Below are positions 57,238 through 64,000 of a DNA stretch of 64,000 nucleotides, one piece after another. Origin of the DNA: Leuctra nigra. Lineage: Eukaryota > Arthropoda > Insecta > Plecoptera > Leuctridae. The notes beneath the pieces are model-generated. The model was not told where the DNA came from, searched no databases, and was given only the letters and a program-made list of their open reading frames with translations. Position 1 is the first letter of the stretch, and each line of letters starts with the position of its first letter. Where the stretch lies: assembly GCA_934045905.1 (NCBI GenBank), contig OW203763.1, positions 48,038,775-48,102,774 of the forward strand. Reading direction: 5' to 3'. The translations under genes and the position numbers were made by a program.

Positions 57238-57671
57238 TAGGGATGCGTAATTGAAAGCAAATAATCGATTCGTCGATTCGATTCAAGGTGGTCCGAATCG
57301 ATTCCGATTAATAATCGAATCCAAAAAATCGATTTTCGATTCGATTCAATTCTTTTCAAAGTGCAGAAAATTCCGACTGGCGCCAAAATTTAAAGCGTGA
57401 ATAAGGCCATACAACGAAGAAAACATACAATTTGTATCATTGTAAGTGCTCCTATGGGATTTAGCAATAAATATTTCTTTTAATTGGTGGTATTTTGACA
57501 TATTTCTCCTTGAATGTCATATTTTCCTTACGATTTTTTGATTGAATCGAATCGAATCAAAATAATCGATCCGTTTCAATACCAACTTTCTAAAAATCGA
57601 TCCAAAAATCGATTAATCGAAAGGAAAATAATGGATTTTAGATAAAATCGAATCGAAATCGCGCATCCCTA
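57238..57671. mobile_element. hAT-type MITE, 434 bp, 8-bp TSD, inside the palindrome's left arm
   Basis: Ends TAGGGATGCG and CGCATCCCTA. The perfect 8-bp duplication is GTTAAAAG (57230-57237 and 57672-57679). The subterminal regions are built of GATTCGATT/AATCGAATC words. The right arm of the palindrome has the empty site GTCTTTTAACACTC (about 59512-59525). It resembles the 3183-3591 element. Confidence 0.95.
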
Positions 57672-58573
57672 GTTAAAAGACAATGTTAAAAGCGGCAGTA
57701 ATCAGGCAAGTTTTCCCTGTAGCAATCAACTATAGACACAGTTTGGGTTATATTGTAATATATTTGGGAAAGTAATGTATGAAGATAATGTGCCAAAATA
57801 CTTCATGATAAGTCCTCAACAATAGCAAGTAAATTTCATAGTGGAAATAAAGCCAAGAGTAAGTAATTAGTAGGGTTGAACCTAACCTGAACAAAATTGA
57901 TCTCTCAAAATTGATTACATTCTTTTTCCTTCTGTTAATGTGTAATTAATAATTTCTATTCCTGAGTTAACATCAAAATCTGTGAATCTGGGTTTCATGG
58001 ATAAGTGATGCTACAACAACGATAGAGACACCAGGCCACGGTGAAGAAGCGAGTCTGTCGGGAACTTGTCGTTCGCAATCATCGGTTAAACAAAAAATCC
58101 TGCTAGGCTTTAATGATTGTTCAACTGTAACAGAGAATGTGTACCAGAAGAAGTACGTACCTACTCTGTTCATTCTCATGGTGCATTATTAGGTTCATTG
58201 TTGCAATGGTTATTTATCGCACAGCCACCTCCGTAGTTCCGAATCACTCCGCATTTAAATATCGTATTTTGGTTGTTAGTGTAACAATTTATTGTTCTAT
58301 ACAGAAATGTGTTTTCAACTTTATGTTTTGACAGTAGGTTACTACTGTTAACCAAATGCCTACTGAAATGTTCCACATTTCATTGAATTCATCGTGCAAT
58401 GAGTTTGGAAACGATTGACAATATTTAAATGCTTAGTGATTCGGAACTACGGAGGTGGCTGTGCGATAAATAACCATTGCAACAATGAACCTAATAATGC
58501 ACCATGAGAATGTACAGAGTAGGTACGTTCTTCTTCTGGTACACATTCTCTGTTACAGTTGAACAGTCATTAA

Positions 58574-59085
58574 CCCCTTGGGGTCCGAGTATTCTACCCA
58601 TTTCTAACCAAAGAAAGTGTATTTATTTCGACCGTGTAGGCGCCTAATCGTCATCACTTGACGAAGTATTTACATCGCTTTAATCATAATTATATACATC
58701 AATACGTTCATCTTAATAAATAAAATCACTCTCACAACTATTTAATTCATTTTAACTGTCCAAAAGAAGGTTTAAAATGTCATCGGAACTAGAAATTGTA
58801 TACTTGGTAGCCATCTTGGTTGTGCAAATGTCAAAAAGTTTTCTTGATCGACTTTCATGGATCAATATAAATCGATAGTTGCATATATCGATATGAGAAG
58901 CGGACTAAAATGTTGCTACATTCACACTCTTCCAAAAGAATGCATTGCAGCGCTATCTTACAACAACCGAATCAACTATAAAGTGAATATAGTAGCGCGG
59001 GATATATGACGATCAGAGATCGTCAATGGACCGCAAGGCCAGGCAAAACCATGACGAATGCCGTTCGTCAAAAGACCCCAAGGGG
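58574..59085. mobile_element. piggyBac-like TTAA MITE, 512 bp, inside the palindrome's right arm
   Basis: TTAA on both sides (58570-58573 and 59086-59089). The terminal inverted repeat starts CCCCTTGGGGTC and ends GACCCCAAGGGG. The left arm of the palindrome has the empty site with a single TTAA (58110-58113). No transposase. TTAA plus a C-rich terminus is the piggyBac pattern. Confidence 0.93.
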
Positions 59086-59776
59086 TTAAAGCCAGCAGGA
59101 TTTTTTGTTTAACCGATGATTGCGAACGACAAGTTCCCGACAGACTCGCTTCTTTACCTTGGCCCGGTGTCTCTATCGTTGTTGTAGCATCACTTATCCA
59201 TGAAACCCAGATTCGCAGATTTTGATGTTAACTCAGGAATAGAAATTATTAATTACACATTAGCAGAAGGAAAAAGAATGTAATCAATTTTGAGAGATCA
59301 ATTTTGTTCAGGTTAGGTTCCCTACTAATTACTTACTCTTGGCTTTATTTCCACTATGAAATTTACTTGCTAATGTTGAGGACTTATCAGGAAGTATACT
59401 GGCACATTATCTTCATACTTTACTTTCCCAAATATATTACAATATAACCCAAACTGTATCTATAGTTGATTGCTACAGTGAAAACTTGCCTGATTACTGC
59501 CGCTTTTAACATTGTCTTTTAACACTCAAATCTTTAGGAAATATGTATCAAATTATGTCTATATCAACTACCAGAGTTTTCTTTACACTGTGATACACAA
59601 CATATTGTAGTACGTTACATTCATATTATATTTTTTTAAAACATAAACGTCAATATCTCTCACTCTCCCCCACTTGTTTAGCACAGAAATAGGCGCGGTA
59701 GATTCAAACAGGAATACCATTCCCAGACTGCAATTCTGCCGCCGCGCATGCGCAGTTAATTTTTAAAAAGGGCTAT

Positions 59777-61148
59777 TGCAAAAAATCGTTTTTTTTTTAA
59801 CTAAAATGTCATTGTCAGGACCTCACCTATTACGTCCAATGATGCAAATTATTATATTTCATAATTTGGTCATCCTAGACCACATAACGCTGTATTACCC
59901 GTAGGTCATTTTCAACTTTTAATTCGTTCAATACGTCAACCGGGGTGGCTATGGACGATTTTAGCATACTTTGAAGTCCTGTGAACTCATGGTGGTCAAA
60001 ACTTTTATTTTGGTTTGGCCAAAAGTGCTGTTGGGGTCTAAGGAAAGCAAAAAGACTCACACATTTTTTTCCCCTCCATAATACACATGTTTTTTTTTAA
60101 ATTTAAAAGTGTCCAAACTCACCCCGGGGGTGGGGGTGACTTTAGACACACTCGTAAAATCAATGAAAAATCATATTAAACCAACAGCAGGTGTGACTTT
60201 GGACAGTATTTATGTTTTAAAAAAGATTTTTGATCATATAAGCCATTTTTTGCATGAAAAAAGAACATTATTAGCCAGTTTATTATAAAATGCTTGAATA
60301 TTCATTACAATACCAAAAGGGCACTTCAATTACCTAATTAAATTATAGGTAGTACTAGACTAGGTAGTAACATATGATATCACAAGTCACAACCTAATGA
60401 TTAAAAGGCACTTTGGTAATGATTTTTGGTAATGCCAAGATCCCTTTTGCATTGTCCAACTTCACCCCTGTAAAGCACAAAAATCGGAAAAACGTAATAA
60501 CCACCCACTCAAACTCAATAAAAAAAAATTTAATCAAAACCTCAAAACAACACATCAAATTGTAAATTGATTTTGGTCAGAACATATTTTAGTACATATG
60601 CTATTGGGGAACACAGGAAGTTTACAGCCAATGAAAAAAGCACTTTTTATGGACATAAATCTAAAAATTATTTTACTAAACAAGAATGCTTACAAATTCC
60701 CTGAAAAAGTGTTCCCTCCACTCCTCAAAGACCTTGAAGCAACCCGCGATTTTTTTTTTAGTTCCAAGTTTTTGCAGTCTTGCACCAGAATTATATGAAA
60801 ACCTGGCGTCAAAACTAAATTCAAGACAACGTTATTTGCAGATAGTGCAGTATTACTCTGGAATTTACCATGTTAAATCTGTCTTTAGAAATACAACTTG
60901 AGAAGAATGTTAGTTCAATACTGCACTATCTGCAAATAACGTTGTATTGAACAATAAATTTACCTATTAATTAATATAGCCAATTATAATAATCCAATCA
61001 ATATTTTGAAAAGTACGTAATGCGTATTTCTGTTGAGACTAATTAGGTAGGTACATAAAAATAATGATACCATTTAACTGTTATTCTGATTTGTTAAGCG
61101 ATTTTGAAATATTAAAGCGTCGTTTCTCAACAATGAAGTTTTGCAGAT
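59777..61148. mobile_element. Insertion (about 1.37 kb) at the distal right arm, GGGGTGACTTTGGACA motif element
   Basis: It separates GGGCTAT from AACGCAGTCTTGAACTGGGG, which are contiguous in the left arm. Ends TGCAAAA and TTTTGCA. The interior repeats variants of GGGGTGACTTTGGACA and its complement, and a 28-bp perfect inverted pair around 60832-60952 (CTGCACTATCTGCAAATAAC). No coding capacity. Exact ends and TSD are uncertain. Confidence 0.65.
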
Positions 61149-61169
61149 AACGCAGTCTTGAACTGGGGG

Positions 61170-61402
61170 ACGACATCCTGGCCTTGAAAATTTCTCATAT
61201 TATCAAGTAAATTTTTCTGCAACTATCCTGTTTGTGAGAAAAGTTCCTCTGTGTCCACAAAATGAAATAAAGTTTACAAAGTGTCCCCAGTGATACTACA
61301 AAATCTCGTTAATAATAAATCTCAGACTTCTCAAAAGACGATGTTAATCTGTATTAATTAAATTCATAAATTTGGCAAATAATTGAGTTACATACAACAG
61401 TT
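61170..61402. other. Short non-coding spacer
   Basis: AT-rich sequence between the palindrome end and the SINE; nothing identified. Confidence 0.5.
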
Positions 61403-61548
61403 TGAGAATGTAGGTTTCTTTAAAAAACTTCCATGGAGTCAGGATGATATTAAGGGATGTGTGTTGTGAAAAATATCCGACCAAACCGGGGCTCGAACCC
61501 GGGACCTCTCACTTGACGGGCGAGAGCTCTACCAACTGAGCTATCCCC
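61403..61548 (-). mobile_element. tRNA-derived SINE, copy B
   Basis: On minus: head GGGATAGCTCAGTTGGTAGA...CCCGTCAAGTGAGAGG, T arm GGGTTCGAGCCCCGG, body GATATTTTTCACAACACACA and end ACCTACATTCTCA, almost identical to copy A. The anticodon-position triplet is GTC here and GGC in copy A, so neither behaves as a constrained tRNA. It lies about 30 bp from the 75-bp minisatellite. Confidence 0.9.
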
Positions 61549-61577
61549 TTCACAACAGTTTTACATCTCACTGTGGT

Positions 61578-63195
61578 TGAGGGGACACACACTTCCTTTC
61601 TCTTGACAGTAATCTTGCCACCAAATGATCTGCGCTGTAGCTACCTACGCAGTGTGTAGGAGGGCATACACTTCCTTCCTCTTGACAGTAATCTTGCCAC
61701 CAAGTGATCTGCGCTGTACCTACGCAGTGTGTAGGAGGGCATACACTTCCTTCCTCTTGACAGTAATCTTGCCACCACGTGATCTGCGCTGTAGCTACCT
61801 ACGCAGTGTGTAGGAGGGCATACACTTCCTTCCTCTTGACGGTAATCTTGCCACCAAGTGATCTGCGCTGTACCTACGCAGTGTGTAGGAGGGCATACAC
61901 TTCCTTCCTCTTGACAGTAATCTTGCCACCAAGTGATCTGCGCTGTACCTACGCAGTGTGTAGGAGGGCATACACTTCCTTCCTCTTGACAGTAATCTTG
62001 CCACCAAGTGATCTGCGCTGTACCTACGCAGTGTGTAGGAGGGCATACACTTCCTTCCTCTTGACAGTAATCTTGCCACCAAGTGATCTGCGCTGTACCT
62101 ACACAGTGTGTAGGAGGGCATACACTTCCTTCCTCTTGACAGTAATCTTGCCACCAAGTGATCTGCGCTGTACCTACGCAGTGTGTAGGAGGGCATACAC
62201 TTCCTTCCTCTTGACAGTAATCTTGCCACCAAGTGATCTGCGCTGTACCTACACAGTGTGTAGGAGGGCATACACTTCCTTCCTCTTGACAGTAATCTTG
62301 CCACCAAGTGATCTGCGCTGTACCTACGCAGTGTGTAGGAGGGCATACACTTCCTTCCTCTTGACAGTAATCTTGCCACCAAGTGATCTGCGCTGTACCT
62401 ACGCAGTGTGTAGGAGGGCATACACTTCCTTCCTCTTGACAGTAATCTTGCCACCAAGTGATCTGCGCTGTACCTACGCAGTGTGTAGGAGGGCATACAC
62501 TTCCTTCCTCTTGACAGTAATCTTGCCACCAAGTGATCTGCGCTGTACCTACGCAGTGTGTAGGAGGGCATACACTTCCTTCCTCTTGACAGTAATCTTG
62601 CCACCAAGTGATCTGCGCTGTACCTACACAGTGTGTAGGAGGGCATACACTTCCTTCCTCTTGACAGTAATCTTGCCACCAAGTGATCTGCGCTGTACCT
62701 ACGCAGTGTGTAGGAGGGCATACACTTCCTTCCTCTTGACAGTAATCTTGCCACCAAGTGATCTGCGCTGTACCTACGCAGTGTGTAGGAGGGCATACAC
62801 TTCCTTCCTCTTGACAGTAATCTTGCCACCAAATGATCTGCGCTGTAGCTACCTACGCAGTGTGTAGGAGGGCATACACTTCCTTCCTCTTGACAGTAAT
62901 CTTGCCACCAAGTGATCTGCGCTGTACCTACGCAGTGTGTAGGAGGGCATACACTTCCTTCCTCTTGACAGTAATCTTGCCACCAAGTGATCTGCGCTGT
63001 AGCTACCTACGCAGTGTGTAGGAGGGCATACACTTTCTTCCTCTTGACAGTAATCTTGCCACCAAGTGATCTGCGCTGTACCTACGCAGTGTGTAGGAGG
63101 GCATACACTTCCTTCCTCTTGACAGTAATCTTGCCACCAAGTGATCTGCGCTGTACCTACGCAGTGTGTAGGAGGGCATACACTTCCTTCCTCCC
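61578..63195. repeat. Minisatellite, 75-bp unit, 20 full copies plus partial ends
   Basis: TAGGAGGGCATACACTTCCT marks unit starts from 61657 to 63169. Most spacings are exactly 75 bp. Three full units (ending before 61811, 62865 and 63019), plus the first partial unit, are 79 bp because of a GCTA insertion (TGTAGCTACC versus TGTACC). Three units carry CTACACAG in place of CTACGCAG. The long frames seen on both strands (up to 362 codons) exist only because 75 is a multiple of 3, and the 79-bp units break them. Not a CRISPR array: there are no unique spacers. Confidence 0.97.
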
Positions 63196-63327
63196 CCCCA
63201 TGATTTCTCCTCTTCCTTCTATTAAGATCAGCAGGTTGATTTTTCATTTCGTCAAATTTACAAAAATATCGTAATCATGGCTTATTTACTGGCAAGGTTG
63301 GTAATCCAATAGGTTGGTATTGGTAAT

Positions 63328-63554
63328 CTTTGCTTTAAAAGTGCCTTAAAACTAGGTAAATGTTTTCTTCAATATTTCGGAAAAAAAATCGCCTTCGGCG
63401 ATAGAATCTTTACTTTAAAAGTGCCTTAGAACTAAATGTTTTCTTCAATATTTCGGAAAAAAAATCGCCTTTGGCGATAGAATCTTTGCTTTAAAAGTGC
63501 CTTAAAACTAAATTTCTTCAATATTTCGGAAAAAAAAATCGCCTTTGGCGATAG
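63328..63554 (+). repeat. Three tandem units of about 75 bp
   Basis: ATCTTTGCTTTAAAAGTGCC ... CTTCAATATTTCGG ... AATCGCCTTTGGCGAT is repeated three times (starting about 63328, 63407 and 63481). Each unit contains the small hairpin TCGCCTTTGGCGA. Confidence 0.9.
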
Positions 63555-63572
63555 ACATTTGGTGGATGAGAG

Positions 63573-63947
63573 CATGGGCGTCCACAGGGGTGTCTGGGGG
63601 TCAAGGATGTCAGGATAGCATAAAAATTTGGTGGTGTTATTTACGTATAGTTTCATTTTCTAAACAAAAAACTCAGATAATTAATTTCGAAGTGTCAACA
63701 AACTAAAAAATACCCTGCGGGGCAAGGTGGGGGCACTACCCCAAAGTGTCCAAGCTTAAAAAATAATGAATTGTTCAACAAAATACACCTCATAACGTCT
63801 CAAATTTGATTTCAAAGTGTCCAAAAACCAAAAAACGCCCTGCGGGGCAGGGTGGGGGGCCCGCCCCCACACCCCCCTTAGCCCATGGGACAATTGTTTT
63901 CCTTGCATTATCCTCACCCCCTGGCAAAAATTCAGCGGACGCCTGTG
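63573..63947 (+). mobile_element. CATGGGCG-family MITE with both ends (375 bp)
   Basis: Left end CATGGGCGTCCACAGG; right end CAGCGGACGCCTGTG, whose complement CACAGGCGTCCGCTG matches. The flanking 8 bp, GATGAGAG and GCTGAGAA, agree at 6 of 8 positions, consistent with an old hAT-type duplication. The interior has two CCCTGCGGGGCAGGGTGG blocks. Confidence 0.7.
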
Positions 63948-64000
63948 GCTGAGAATACCACTACGCCCTTCATATTTTCTAAAATCGCCCCCTCCATGAC

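Larger units (their letters stand above)
54059..61169. repeat. Long inverted repeat with nested insertions
   Basis: Left-arm segments: 54059-54310, 57206-57237 and 57680-58262. Right-arm segments: 58421-58569, 59090-59776 and 61149-61169. When the left arm is read against the complement of the right, identity is high and continuous; the centre (58263-58420) is unpaired. Every gap in one arm corresponds to an uninterrupted sequence in the other. This suggests a foldback transposon or a palindromic duplication that later received at least four insertions. Confidence 0.88.

Noticed and set aside
61779..62867. A 362-codon frame (and 345 codons on the other strand) in the 75-bp repeat
   Set aside because: Open only because the unit length is divisible by three. 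It is broken by the 79-bp units, and both strands are equally open.
61578..63195. CRISPR-like array
   Set aside because: Units are contiguous with no variable spacers, and the setting is eukaryotic.

Overview
The window looks like nuclear DNA from an arthropod, probably an insect. It is AT-rich, has small exons with GT/AG introns, is dense in short non-autonomous DNA transposons and decayed LINE pieces, and is littered with TACC/GGTA microsatellites of the kind common in hemipteran genomes. The hemipteran placement is an inference from texture, not proof. No bacterial operons, CRISPR array, rRNA gene or intact autonomous transposon is visible.

Three host genes can be named. (1) FAN1, the Fanconi-associated structure-specific nuclease, is an uninterrupted 1045-codon frame on + at 23632-26769. 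A second, diverged copy of its last 21 codons lies 1.56 kb downstream. (2) A complete two-exon dynein light chain roadblock gene (DYNLRB/robl, 97 aa) lies on - at 33198-35003. (3) A YOD1/OTU1 deubiquitinase lies on + (exons 47630-48076 and 51399-51715). It carries the UBX-like domain and the catalytic OTU core, but the C-terminal zinc-finger exon was not found. A fourth gene is represented by its last two coding exons (6925-7153 and 8204-8331, +); its family is not recognised.

The rest is mostly repeats. 1-6900 holds a LINE fragment, an 8-bp-TSD hAT-type MITE and a TTAA-flanked foldback. 8.3-15.4 kb is almost featureless. 15.4-16.0, 29.4, 44.9-45.5 and 63.6 kb carry hAT-type MITEs, three of them with perfect 8-bp target duplications. 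19.1-19.6 kb is a 12 x 45 bp minisatellite. 21.9-23.3 kb holds Ty3/gypsy integrase and RNase H remnants beside FAN1. 26.9-28.6 kb downstream of FAN1 is a run of foldbacks and local duplications. 31.0-31.9 and 43.8-44.3 kb hold a TIR family of about 575 bp. LINE fragments sit in the robl intron, at 36.8-37.5 kb and in the YOD1 intron. 53-61 kb is a nested landscape: a long inverted repeat (arms of roughly 0.85-1.2 kb once insertions are removed) broken by a hAT MITE, a TTAA MITE and a 2.9-kb composite insertion. The opposite arm shows the empty site in each case. 61.6-63.2 kb is a 75-bp minisatellite of about 21 units that abuts a tRNA-derived SINE.

The most unusual signals are four. A repeat element has about nine copies of a composite YY1-like/ETS/CRE-like module. 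The FAN1 terminal exon is duplicated with mostly synonymous changes. The FAN1 N-terminus carries four 45-residue repeats, each with a CDK-like site and a basic RxL motif. Finally, the long palindrome has insertions that can be dated relative to each other. The host genes have no evident functional link; their proximity appears incidental.
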